Assembly (NCBI RefSeq): GCF_002934545.1
Contig: NZ_PTJA01000008.1
Span: forward strand, 1-64,000
Source of the DNA: Lacrimispora xylanisolvens
GTDB taxonomy: Bacteria > Bacillota > Clostridia > Lachnospirales > Lachnospiraceae
Length of the DNA stretch: 64,000 nt
Direction: 5' to 3'
Part shown: in pieces, positions 1 to 7,869 of the stretch
Position numbering within the stretch: position 1 is the first letter of the stretch
How the letters are laid out: each line of letters starts with the position of its first letter
Notes under the pieces: model-generated
Seen by the model: only the letters and a program-made list of their open reading frames with translations
What the model was told of the DNA's origin: nothing
Database searches by the model: none
Program-made: the position numbers and the translations under genes

Positions 1-122
1 GTTCTGAATTTCTCATTCAAAGCTGTTCAAACACAGCTTATTATTAGAATTTTCAGGGTTTTACATACTGTTCAATCTTCTGTTTTCAAAGTGCTGTTTG
101 TGTTGTCCGCTTCAGGAGCAAC
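1..122 (-). promoter_or_regulatory. Leader of a probable rRNA operon (boxA-like)
   Basis: Read on the minus strand, this stretch follows the last of three strong promoters and has no good reading frame. At 81-95 it carries AGCACTTTGAAAACA, close to the boxA antitermination element of Firmicute rRNA leaders (TGCTCTTTGAAAAC). The rRNA gene itself would lie beyond the left edge and is not seen, so the rRNA assignment is inferred from promoter strength plus boxA. Confidence 0.6.
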
Positions 123-128
123 CCGTTT

Positions 129-157
129 ATTCTATCATGTCGCTTCTGTTTTGTCAA
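129..157 (-). promoter_or_regulatory. Strong sigma-A promoter, proximal of three
   Basis: On the minus strand TTGACA (152-157) is followed after exactly 17 bases by TAGAAT (129-134). It is the promoter closest to the boxA-like leader and fits the strong tandem promoters found before rRNA operons. Confidence 0.8.
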
Positions 158-212
158 CAACTTTTTTATTTTCTTTTTTTGATTTCTTTCACTGTTTTTT
201 GACAGCTGGTAT

Positions 213-241
213 ATAATACCATGGTTTCCTTTATCTGTCAA
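213..241 (-). promoter_or_regulatory. Strong sigma-A promoter, middle of three
   Basis: On the minus strand TTGACA (236-241) is followed after 17 bases by TATTAT (213-218). It is in line with and 84 bases upstream of the proximal promoter. Confidence 0.8.
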
Positions 242-328
242 CCAGTTTTTTATTTTCTTTAAAACTTTTCTCATCGTTCATCGATGTGTTTTAGAAGAAG
301 TTTGCCGCCGTTTTCAGCGGCGAGGTAT

Positions 329-357
329 ATCATATCAAAGCTTTCGACAAAAGTCAA
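329..357 (-). promoter_or_regulatory. Sigma-A promoter, distal of three
   Basis: On the minus strand TTGACT (352-357) is followed after 17 bases by TATGAT (329-334). It is 116 bases upstream of the middle promoter. The three share spacing and -35 sequence but little else. Confidence 0.7.
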
Positions 358-411
358 CATATTTTTTGAAATATTTTAATAATTTCGAAAAACATGTTTT
401 TCATGACATTC

Positions 412-454
412 ATGACAAAAAAGGAGCTCATCTCCTTTTACAGATGAGCTCCTT
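412..454 (-). terminator. Intrinsic terminator of the SEC-C gene
   Basis: A 13-base-pair stem (421-433 with 442-454, core AAGGAGCTCATCT) is flanked by a T run on either side, so it can stop transcription on both strands. It lies just after the stop codon of the minus-strand gene ending at 471 and insulates it from the promoters beyond. Confidence 0.85.
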
Positions 455-470
455 TTTTCCAACTAAAAGA

Positions 471-1985
471 TCAGGCATTTTTGCCGCAGCATTTCTTGTA
501 TTTCTTACCGCTATTACAGGGACAGGCATCATTTGGATAGATCTTCTGAATATTCTTCCTTTGAGCGCTCACTTCATTGAAACCTTTCATTACCATCTCA
601 TAAGGTTTATGTCCCCTGTTTAGCACCATTCGGGTATTGTTCCAGATATCAGTTACAATTACAGCAAGCTTCTCCATATGTTCGGATGAACCCATAAGTA
701 TTCCTGCTGCCTCTAAATCGTTTACAACTTCCTGAAGTTGTCCGCCCATACTGAGTTCAGCCTGAACCTGGCGGAGTATGAGAGGTATCATGTCATCCGT
801 CACACTTAATTCAGAGATCAGGAACTCACTAAGCCTGCTTAATTCTCTCCCCATTAAAAATCCGGAATTATCCGCCATAAAGCGGATTTCCTGCTGAGTA
901 GGAATATAATAGGGAACTTTCCTCTGCGTACGCAAAAGATCAGTATAACTTTTTTGCTCTGCTAACGCTGCATCTACAAAATTACCATCTATATAGGTTA
1001 CCATTAAACGATACGGTCTTAATGATTCGTATGCGCTTAAAAGTTCCTCCACTGTCAGCTTCTTTTCTTCATATTTATTAAATGTTTCCAGAAGGACAGA
1101 TGGAGGAGTTATGGCATACAGAGAATTGGCAGCACAGATATAGTCACCGATTCTGCTTATACGGGTACGCTCTTCCTGGAACTTGGCAGTATTCAGTGCT
1201 TTGTATGCTTTTACAACTTCCTCTGCGACCAGAAAACTACTGTCTGCTCCCGAAGTTATATATCCTCCTGCATATAGATATTCCAAATTTTCTTCTTCCA
1301 GAGAGTTCAGCTTTGTGCCGCCGGACATCAGCTTCTCAAATGCATCCATTTCACAATCGCGAACACAAAGAAAATAAGGCTTCATTATTTTTTCATTTAA
1401 TATATAAGAAATGGTCTTCTGTACCAGTTCTTCTTTATTTAACTTACTGGTTCCCGTCATATGATGTCTTTTTGCTATTTCCAATATGCTGTTTTTATCG
1501 TAGCAGTCAAAGATATCGGAAATCATAATAGGCTCAGATCCGTCAGCCATCTGCTCCAGACGCAGATTCACTGCCGCCATATCGTATTCCATTTCATTAT
1601 CAGATAAACCTTCACCTTTATATTTAATAACTCTGGCTGACATCTCCTGACACTCATCTAAATAGTCTTCAGCCTGAATTGTAATTTCCAGGTTACTGGT
1701 GCCATAAGACACATATGTAAATTTGGAATCCGTTCCTATCTGATCGTTAATGGCCTGGGCTGTTGGAAGATACTGATAGTTTCCCGTCTGTTCTATATTA
1801 TCTGAGGCTACCCGTATTTTCTCTGAACGAAATTCAAATTGATACGGTGTTTGGCCAGACAAGCAAAATGACGCCTGAATCGTATTGTGAAGTGTTTCAA
1901 ACGTTACTCCTTGCGGTACCAGAATCCTTCTCCAGATCGGCGGCTTGCTTCCTTTGATCGTGATTTTCAGTTGATATGCTCCCAT
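471..1985 (-). CDS. pRiA4b ORF-3-like / SEC-C domain protein
   Basis: About 504 residues, function unknown. The first ~170 residues match the plasmid pRiA4b ORF-3 family (motif KPPIWRRILVP, then the FETLHNTIQ block). This family is known mainly by sequence. The extreme C-terminus is a SEC-C zinc motif, CPCNSGKKYKKCC, like that at the end of SecA, where it binds metal and SecB; here it probably just marks a metal-binding tail. The middle is helical and unassigned. An ATG at 2000 is possible, but GGAGG lies eight bases before the ATG at 1985, so I chose the latter. It is a single gene with its own terminator, divergent from pst. Domain calls are firm, the role is not. Confidence 0.8.
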   Translation of the reverse strand: MGAYQLKITIKGSKPPIWRRILVPQGVTFETLHNTIQASFCLSGQTPYQFEFRSEKIRVASDNIEQTGNYQYLPTAQAINDQIGTDSKFTYVSYGTSNLEITIQAEDYLDECQEMSARVIKYKGEGLSDNEMEYDMAAVNLRLEQMADGSEPIMISDIFDCYDKNSILEIAKRHHMTGTSKLNKEELVQKTISYILNEKIMKPYFLCVRDCEMDAFEKLMSGGTKLNSLEEENLEYLYAGGYITSGADSSFLVAEEVVKAYKALNTAKFQEERTRISRIGDYICAANSLYAITPPSVLLETFNKYEEKKLTVEELLSAYESLRPYRLMVTYIDGNFVDAALAEQKSYTDLLRTQRKVPYYIPTQQEIRFMADNSGFLMGRELSRLSEFLISELSVTDDMIPLILRQVQAELSMGGQLQEVVNDLEAAGILMGSSEHMEKLAVIVTDIWNNTRMVLNRGHKPYEMVMKGFNEVSAQRKNIQKIYPNDACPCNSGKKYKKCCGKNA

Positions 1986-2257
1986 GAAAACGTCCTCCAT
2001 TCTCGTATCCTTTGTATCCGTTCTAAAAAATTACGGAATCATCTTTTGTTATTTCCATAATAAAATGCACGTAACAATTTACCACATTTGCTCCCATTCT
2101 GTCCAGTCCATCCCGTTATTTTTATAAAGAATAAAGAGATTTTTCCGTAATTCAGCGGTTTTTACCGTGTTTACCGGACAGGAAAGAAAAGATTATGAAT
2201 CTAAACTACTTTTCTGCAGATACTGGTTTTAGAAGAATTATACACCAGTTGCCGTGT

Positions 2258-2285
2258 TTTACACAAGCTTTACAGACTCTATACC
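2258..2285 (+). promoter_or_regulatory. Candidate Pho box upstream of pstS
   Basis: Two exact TTTACA hexamers (2258-2263, 2269-2274) and a third degenerate one, TATACC (2280-2285), repeat every 11 bases. This matches the PhoP box of Firmicutes (direct TTAACA-like repeats about one helical turn apart). A TATACT -10-like hexamer follows at 2318-2323 with no good -35, as expected for an activated promoter. It implies induction of pst by phosphate starvation. The PhoP homologue is not certain. Confidence 0.5.
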
Positions 2286-2372
2286 AAAACATGATTTCAG
2301 AAAAAAGAACCGACTGCTATACTCCAACTTGTAAGCGAAAGCAATTTAAAATGAAAAGAGGAGATAGTGATT

Positions 2373-3302
2373 ATGAAAAAAAATTTAATAAAAATACTTG
2401 CAGCAGCTGGCATGGCTGTATTAACAATGGGAGCATTAGCCGGATGCGGAAATAGCACAACTGAGACAACAACAGCTGGAACAAAAGCGGCTGAAACAAC
2501 TGCAGGTACAACCCAGACAACGACTGCTGCCGCTGCAGCAACAACAGCGAAGGTCACTGCAGATTTAAAGGGTTCCATCAGCATGGTTGGTTCTACCTCA
2601 ATGGAAAAGCTTGCAACTGCTTTAAGTGAAGTATTTATGGAAAAATATCCTGGTGTTACCGTACAGGCTGAGTTTGTTGGATCTGGAGCAGGAATTGAAG
2701 CTGTTACCAACGGCGCTGCTGATATCGGAAATGCCTCCCGTAATTTGAAAGATGAAGAAAAATCAAAAGGAATTGTTGAAAATATAGTAGCAATTGATGG
2801 TATTGCGGTAGTAACCGATCCTTCTAATAAAGTTGAGAATCTGACAAAGGATCAGCTGATTGCCATCTACAACGGTACTACCACCAGCTGGAAAGATTTA
2901 GGCGGAGCGGATCAGCCTATCGTAGTCATTGGACGTGAATCTGGTTCTGGTACAAGAAGTGCATTTGAAGAATTATTAAAACTGGAAGACAAATGCAAAT
3001 ACAGCAACGAACTTGACAGTACTGGTGCAGTAATGGCAAAGGTAGCATCTACTCCAGGTTCCATTGGCTACGTTTCTCTTGATGTACTTGACAAAACTGT
3101 AAAAACATTAAAGCTGGAGAATACAGATCCTACACCAGAGAACATCAAAGCAGGTTCCTACTTCTTAAGCCGTCCATTTGTTATGGCAACCAAAGGTGAT
3201 ATTTCCAAGCAGAACGACAATGTAAAAGCATTATTCGATTATATCCATTCTGATGAAGGAAAAGAATTAGTAAAATCTGTTGGTTTAATCCCAGCTAACT
3301 AA
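2373..3302 (+). CDS. pstS: Phosphate-binding lipoprotein PstS
   Basis: This is the extracellular phosphate receptor of the high-affinity Pst ABC importer. A lipoprotein signal peptide ends in the lipobox LAGC (Cys near residue 24), followed by a Thr/Ala-rich linker of about 40 residues and a periplasmic-binding-protein fold. The phosphate-binding motifs are visible: GSTSMEKL near the start of the domain, GSGAG, and IGRESGSGTR in the second lobe. The length is normal. The longest frame starts with GTG at 2367, but AGAGGAG at 2357-2363 is better spaced for the ATG at 2373. First gene of pstSCAB-phoU, behind a candidate Pho box. A hairpin separates it from pstC, which usually gives more binding protein than transporter. 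Confidence 0.96.
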   Translation: MKKNLIKILAAAGMAVLTMGALAGCGNSTTETTTAGTKAAETTAGTTQTTTAAAAATTAKVTADLKGSISMVGSTSMEKLATALSEVFMEKYPGVTVQAEFVGSGAGIEAVTNGAADIGNASRNLKDEEKSKGIVENIVAIDGIAVVTDPSNKVENLTKDQLIAIYNGTTTSWKDLGGADQPIVVIGRESGSGTRSAFEELLKLEDKCKYSNELDSTGAVMAKVASTPGSIGYVSLDVLDKTVKTLKLENTDPTPENIKAGSYFLSRPFVMATKGDISKQNDNVKALFDYIHSDEGKELVKSVGLIPAN

Positions 3303-3321
3303 TCGGAACAGGAAGCACTAC

Positions 3322-3358
3322 ATGGGGACGCAGCTGAATGCTTAAGCTACGTCCCCAT
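3322..3358 (+). other. Intercistronic hairpin between pstS and pstC
   Basis: ATGGGGACG (3322-3330) pairs with CGTCCCCAT (3350-3358), with a second AGCT/AGCT pairing inside. No T run follows, so it is more likely an mRNA-stabilising or processing hairpin, or a weak attenuator, than a terminator. It would favour PstS over the membrane genes. Confidence 0.7.
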
Positions 3359-3378
3359 CTCACGAAAGGAGCCATTAT

Positions 3379-4317
3379 ATGCAATCAAAGTCTTATTCCA
3401 TATTTGGCGGTCACGGAAGTAAATCTGGTATTGAACATGCTGCAGAAGTGATATTTACCATCTGCGGCTTCTTTGCTGTTCTGGCTGTGGCGTCAATCAG
3501 TATTTATATGTTAACCAGCGGCACTCCTGCATTGTTTAAAGTGGGTATTCTGGATATTTTATTTGGTTCTGTCTGGAAACCAGATGCGGCCGTACCCAGC
3601 TTTGGAATTCTATATGTTATCTTAACTTCAATTGTTGGCACTGCTCTTGCTATCTTAATAGGCGTTCCCATTGGTGTTATGACATCGGTGTTTCTGGCAG
3701 AGGTAGCCCCTCAAAAACTGGCTGATATCGTCCGTCCTGCAGTAGAACTTTTAGCTGGAATTCCATCTGTTATTTATGGTCTTTTAGGAATCCTTATATT
3801 GAATCCGATTATGTACGATCTAGAACTGAAGATTTTTAAAGGCTCTTCCACTCATCAGTTTACAGGCGGAGCTAATTTAATTTCAGCGGTACTGGTTCTC
3901 GCACTTATGATTCTTCCAACTGTAATCAATATCAGCGAAACTGCCCTCCGCTCTGTTCCACAGCATTTTAGAAGTGCATCCCTGGCATTAGGTGCAACAA
4001 AGATTCAGACGATCTTCCATGTGGTGATTCCTGCTGCAAAATCGGGCATCATAACTGCCATAGTTCTGGGTACCGGCAGAGCGATCGGGGAAGCCATGGC
4101 AATTAGTCTGGTATCAGGAAGCTCTGTAAACATTCCGCTTCCCTTCCATTCCGTCCGCTTCCTTACAACAGCCATTGTATCAGAAATGTCCTATGCCTCC
4201 GGCCTTCATAAGCAGGTTCTGTTTACCATCGGGCTTGTCCTGTTTATCTTCATTATGATGATAAACGTAATTCTCAACAGCCTTTTAAAGAAAGGAGGGA
4301 ATAAAAATGACAAATGA
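3379..4317 (+). CDS. pstC: Phosphate ABC transporter permease PstC
   Basis: Inner-membrane channel subunit, partner of PstA. It has about six hydrophobic helices and a binding-protein-dependent permease domain, with the EAA-type coupling loop around SVPQHFRSASLALGATK near residue 195-215 and GRAIGEAMA after it, which contact PstB. The ATG has the ribosome site GAAAGGAG. It overlaps pstA by 11 bases, so the two are translationally coupled. Length is typical (312 residues). Confidence 0.95.
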   Translation: MQSKSYSIFGGHGSKSGIEHAAEVIFTICGFFAVLAVASISIYMLTSGTPALFKVGILDILFGSVWKPDAAVPSFGILYVILTSIVGTALAILIGVPIGVMTSVFLAEVAPQKLADIVRPAVELLAGIPSVIYGLLGILILNPIMYDLELKIFKGSSTHQFTGGANLISAVLVLALMILPTVINISETALRSVPQHFRSASLALGATKIQTIFHVVIPAAKSGIITAIVLGTGRAIGEAMAISLVSGSSVNIPLPFHSVRFLTTAIVSEMSYASGLHKQVLFTIGLVLFIFIMMINVILNSLLKKGGNKNDK

Positions 4318-5215
4318 TCTCACAATACCTGTTCATAGGGATTCCATTATTTTAAATAGTATATATAATGGTAAGAAAAGAGTTTCAGACTCCCTTTTAA
4401 CAGCACTTATTTATTTATGCGCCCTGATATCAATTTTTATTCTTATTGGTATCATGGGATATGTATTTGTAAGAGGTGTTTCCCAGATAAATGTAGCATT
4501 TCTAACTACAGTACCAAGCACCATAAAAGGAACCTTTGGTATTCTGGGAAATATAGTCAATACACTGTATGTAGTAACAATTACGCTGGTTATCGCCACT
4601 CCTCTTGGTGTGGGCTCTGCCATTTATTTAAACGAATACGCAAAAGGCGGTAAAGTGGTTCGTATTATTGAATTTACGACAGAGACATTATCCGGTATTC
4701 CCTCCATTATATTTGGGCTTTTCGGCTATGTATTCTTTGGCACTACCCTGGGACTTGGCTATTCCATACTGACTGGCGCCCTGACCTTATCCATAATGGT
4801 TCTTCCGCTTATTACACGAACCACACAGGAAGCGTTAAAGACAGTTCCAGAAAGTTACCGCTCCGGCGCATTGGGAATCGGTGCAACGAAATGGTATATG
4901 ATCCGCACTATTTTGCTTCCCAGCGCAATGCCTGGTATTGTAACGGGAATTATTCTGGCAATCGGGCGAATTGTAGGGGAATCTGCAGCTTTGCTTTTTA
5001 CAGCAGGCAGCGGATATATACTCCCCAAAAGTTTCCTCGGAAAGATATTTGAATCCGGAGGAACACTGACGATTCAGCTTTATCTTTGCATGCAGAAAGC
5101 AAAATATGACGAGGCCTTTGGAATTGCCGTGGTACTGCTTGTTATCGTACTTGCAATAAATGGCTTTGCCAAATACCTGTCCCATAAATTTAACACGGAG
5201 GCGAAAGAATCGTGA
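4307..5215 (+). CDS. pstA: Phosphate ABC transporter permease PstA
   Basis: Second membrane subunit of the Pst importer. It has six predicted membrane helices and the permease coupling loop [17 protein letters not shown] followed by [10 protein letters not shown], paralogous to the same segment of PstC. The start ATG lies inside the end of pstC behind AAAGGAGGG. Its stop overlaps the GTG start of pstB in the sequence GTGA, the usual tight coupling in this operon. Confidence 0.95.
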   Translation: MTNDLTIPVHRDSIILNSIYNGKKRVSDSLLTALIYLCALISIFILIGIMGYVFVRGVSQINVAFLTTVPSTIKGTFGILGNIVNTLYVVTITLVIATPLGVGSAIYLNEYAKGGKVVRIIEFTTETLSGIPSIIFGLFGYVFFGTTLGLGYSILTGALTLSIMVLPLITRTTQEALKTVPESYRSGALGIGATKWYMIRTILLPSAMPGIVTGIILAIGRIVGESAALLFTAGSGYILPKSFLGKIFESGGTLTIQLYLCMQKAKYDEAFGIAVVLLVIVLAINGFAKYLSHKFNTEAKES

Positions 5216-5976
5216 ATACAAATACAATTAAAATTTCAACCAATCAATTAAATTTATACTATGGCACGAATCACGCTTTAAAAGACGTAAATATGGAACT
5301 TTACACAAACAAAATCACCGCATTTATCGGACCATCCGGTTGTGGCAAATCTACTTACTTAAAAACCTTAAACCGCATGAATGATTTGGTTCCAGGTGTT
5401 AAAATAGAAGGGGAAGTCCTTTTAGACGAAGAGAACATCTATGACTCAAGAGTCGATACTACACTGTTGCGGAAAAAAATCGGTATGGTATTCCAACAGC
5501 CCAATCCGTTTCCAATGAGCATCTACGATAATGTAGCTTACGGTCCCAGAATTCATGGAATCAAGAATAAATCTGAGCTTGATGATATCGTGAAAAAAAG
5601 CCTGAAAGGTGCTGCACTTTGGGAGGAAGTATCCGGTCGTTTAAAAAAATCCGCCCTTGGCCTTTCCGGCGGCCAGCAGCAACGACTCTGCATTGCCAGA
5701 GCCTTAGCTGTGGAACCTGAAGTTCTTTTAATGGATGAACCAACTTCAGCCCTCGATCCTATTTCCACATTGAAAATTGAGGATTTAATGGATGAATTAA
5801 AAGAAAAATATACAGTTGCAATTGTAACTCATAACATGCAGCAGGCAACCCGTATCGCTGATTACACCGCTTTCTTTCTGGTAGGTGAGGTTGTGGAATA
5901 TGCTCCAACTACCGAGCTGTTTACTGCTCCCAAAGATTCCAGGACAGAGGATTATATCACTGGCCGTTTTGGCTGA
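5212..5976 (+). CDS. pstB: Phosphate ABC transporter ATPase PstB
   Basis: Cytoplasmic ATPase that powers PstCA. It shows the Walker A loop GPSGCGKST (residues 40-48), the Q-loop in VFQQPNPFP, the ABC signature LSGGQQQR and Walker B VLLMDEP, followed by the switch histidine in VTHNM. The GTG start overlaps the pstA stop by four bases, with ribosome site CGGAGG. 254 residues is the standard PstB length. Confidence 0.97.
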   Translation: MNTNTIKISTNQLNLYYGTNHALKDVNMELYTNKITAFIGPSGCGKSTYLKTLNRMNDLVPGVKIEGEVLLDEENIYDSRVDTTLLRKKIGMVFQQPNPFPMSIYDNVAYGPRIHGIKNKSELDDIVKKSLKGAALWEEVSGRLKKSALGLSGGQQQRLCIARALAVEPEVLLMDEPTSALDPISTLKIEDLMDELKEKYTVAIVTHNMQQATRIADYTAFFLVGEVVEYAPTTELFTAPKDSRTEDYITGRFG

Positions 5977-6008
5977 TTTATGATTAAACATATAAAGGAG
6001 AAATAAAT

Positions 6009-6671
6009 ATGACAACAAGAGTGAATTATGAGCATGAATTAAATCTTTTAAACGATGACATTAAGGAAATGGGACGTTTGGTGGAAAACTCCATTGAACA
6101 GTGCTTTATCGCCTTTGAAGATCAGGACTTTGAAAAAGCGGAGGATATTATAAAAGGTGACCGTACCATTAATGATCTGGAACGTTCCATAGAAGCACGC
6201 TGCCTCTCTCTTATCCTTCGTCAGCAGCCGGTAGCCGGAGATTTAAGAGTGGTTTCCAGTGCATTAAAGGTGGTTACAGACTTAGAGCGAATCGGGGATC
6301 ATGCATCTGATATCGCTGAACTGATCCTTCGCATTAAAGGGGAGCATGTCTATCATGTAGTCCGCCATATCCCTTCCATGGCAACTGCTGCCAGAGAGAT
6401 GGTAAGATGTTCCATTGAGGCATTTATTAAACAGGATTTAAGTATCGCAAAAGAAATTGAGAAGCAGGATGATGTGGTGGATGAACTGTTTGATAAGGTA
6501 AAGGTTGATGTGGTAGATTTATTAAAACAGTCCACGGAGCATATTGACCAGTGTATCGATTTGCTGATGATTGCCAAATACCTGGAACGAATTGGGGATC
6601 ATGCGGTAAATGTATGCGAATGGACAGAATTTGCAAAAACAGGCGCATTAAAGAATGTGCGAATCTTATAG
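6009..6671 (+). CDS. phoU: Phosphate uptake regulator PhoU
   Basis: 220 residues made of two PhoU helical repeats, each with the acidic metal-binding pattern E..ER.GDHA (ERIGDHASDIAE around residue 90; ERIGDHAVNVCE around 195). PhoU links the Pst transporter to the Pho sensor kinase and damps phosphate uptake. Last gene of the operon, 32 bases after pstB with its own AAAGGAG site and followed by a terminator. Confidence 0.96.
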   Translation: MTTRVNYEHELNLLNDDIKEMGRLVENSIEQCFIAFEDQDFEKAEDIIKGDRTINDLERSIEARCLSLILRQQPVAGDLRVVSSALKVVTDLERIGDHASDIAELILRIKGEHVYHVVRHIPSMATAAREMVRCSIEAFIKQDLSIAKEIEKQDDVVDELFDKVKVDVVDLLKQSTEHIDQCIDLLMIAKYLERIGDHAVNVCEWTEFAKTGALKNVRIL

Positions 6672-6690
6672 AGCATTATACAATACAAAA

Positions 6691-6735
6691 GTGCCGCAAA
6701 ACAGCTGCAGTAAGACTGTTGAGCGGCATTTTTCT
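6691..6735. terminator. Bidirectional terminator after phoU and the acyl-carrier cluster
   Basis: GTGCCGC (6691-6697) pairs with GCGGCAT (6723-6729), and AACAG with CTGTT inside. T runs lie on both outer sides. It ends the pst operon on the plus strand and the convergent cluster (last gene ending at 6757) on the minus strand. Confidence 0.75.
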
Positions 6736-6756
6736 GTATCGTTTTAGTGATACCAT

Positions 6757-7602
6757 TCAGAGGGCGGTGTTCTCATATCTGTTCAGTTCTTCTTTAAAAG
6801 CCAGCGTTTTATTTACTACTGACATCAGTGTTTTAAACTGCTCTGGTGTGAGCTGCTGTTCCTTATCACTTAATGCTTCAGCCGGGGAAGGATGTACTTC
6901 TATTTCAAGACCATCACAGTTAGCCATAACCGCGCTTAAAGACATAGGTATAATTAAATCCGCTCTGCCGGTAGCATGGGACGGATCTACCACTACCGGC
7001 AGGTGGCTCAGGCCTTTTACAACGGCGACAGCACTCAGATCCAGAGTGTTTCTGGTATAGGTCTCAAACGTCCGGATTCCTCTCTCACATAAAATTACAT
7101 CTGGGTTTCCAGCATTCATAATATACTCAGCGCTGTTTAGCCATTCTTCTATTGTGGCATTCATTCCCCTTTTTAGCAGGACCGGTTTCTTTATCTTGCC
7201 TACCTCAACCAGCAATGAATAATTCTGCATATTTCTTGTGCCAATCTGAAGAACATCCGCATATTCGCCAATGAGATACACATCTCTTGTGTCTGTGACT
7301 TCAGTAATAATGGGAAGACCGGTTTCCAGCCCGGCCTTGCTTAAATACTGCAGACCAATCCGGCCAAGTCCCTGAAAGGAATATGGAGACGTTCTGGGTT
7401 TGTAGGTACCGCCCCGAAGCATGTTAGCCCCTGCCTCTTTTACAGATCTGGCAGCTTTCATAATCTGCTCCTCCGATTCCACGCTGCAGGGTCCTGCAAT
7501 GACAAGAAAATCTCTTCCAATGGTAAGATTGCCTATCTTAATTTGGGTCTTTGGAGTAATTATGTCATGATTCTTTGCCATTACCAGCTTTAGATCTTTC
7601 AT
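6757..7602 (-). CDS. aroF: 3-deoxy-7-phosphoheptulonate (DAHP) synthase, type I-beta, minimal form
   Basis: It condenses phosphoenolpyruvate with erythrose 4-phosphate (or, in this setting, possibly a related aldose phosphate). The family motifs are all present: AGPCSVES near residue 36, GGTYKPRTSPYSFQG, LQIGTRNMQN, PVLLKRG, DPSHATGR and the metal-ligand segment EIEVHPSP. At 281 residues it lacks both the ferredoxin-like and chorismate mutase regulatory extensions seen in many relatives, so it should not be feedback-inhibited through them. The start at 7602 overlaps the acyl carrier gene by 38 bases; a second ATG at 7581 is possible and neither has a clear ribosome site. Its place in a sugar/acyl cluster suggests a dedicated pathway role. 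Confidence 0.85.
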   Translation of the reverse strand: MKDLKLVMAKNHDIITPKTQIKIGNLTIGRDFLVIAGPCSVESEEQIMKAARSVKEAGANMLRGGTYKPRTSPYSFQGLGRIGLQYLSKAGLETGLPIITEVTDTRDVYLIGEYADVLQIGTRNMQNYSLLVEVGKIKKPVLLKRGMNATIEEWLNSAEYIMNAGNPDVILCERGIRTFETYTRNTLDLSAVAVVKGLSHLPVVVDPSHATGRADLIIPMSLSAVMANCDGLEIEVHPSPAEALSDKEQQLTPEQFKTLMSVVNKTLAFKEELNRYENTAL

Positions 7603-7843
7603 TTTCCATCACTTTTCTTTCAACTAACTGGGCCAGCTGACCGACAATCTTAAACGAAGGATCAGCGATTTCAGCATCTGTAAACTCAATATCATAGGCT
7701 TCTTCCAGGCTTACAAGAAACTGGATAATACCGATTGAGTCTATATAACCACTTTCCAGGTAGTTAAATGACTCAATATCGGTTTCTTTATCCAATGTAT
7801 ATTTTTTTTGAAGTTCTTTTAAAATAAAATCTCTTGCTTTCAT
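7565..7843 (-). CDS. Stand-alone acyl/peptidyl carrier protein
   Basis: 92 residues. The phosphopantetheine attachment site is GYIDSIGI, with Ser36 as the modified residue, and the fold pattern (helix, DSIG, EEAYDIEFTD, final helix) is that of an acyl carrier protein. The last ~15 residues are a charged tail. GGGAGGG precedes the ATG. It sits between an AMP-forming ligase and a DAHP synthase, so it is probably a dedicated carrier loaded by the neighbouring ligase, not the fatty-acid synthase carrier (which is normally highly acidic and next to fab genes). Confidence 0.85.
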   Translation of the reverse strand: MKARDFILKELQKKYTLDKETDIESFNYLESGYIDSIGIIQFLVSLEEAYDIEFTDAEIADPSFKIVGQLAQLVERKVMENERSKAGNGKES

Positions 7844-7869
7844 TTTTATACCCTCCCCCTATTTTTATT

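Noticed and set aside
86-274. 62-residue minus-strand frame rich in Lys/Asn
   Set aside because: It runs through two near-consensus promoters and the leader of a probable rRNA operon, with no ribosome site.
2195-2455. 86-residue plus-strand frame overlapping the pstS start
   Set aside because: It covers the Pho-box region and runs into pstS in another frame; composition is not protein-like.
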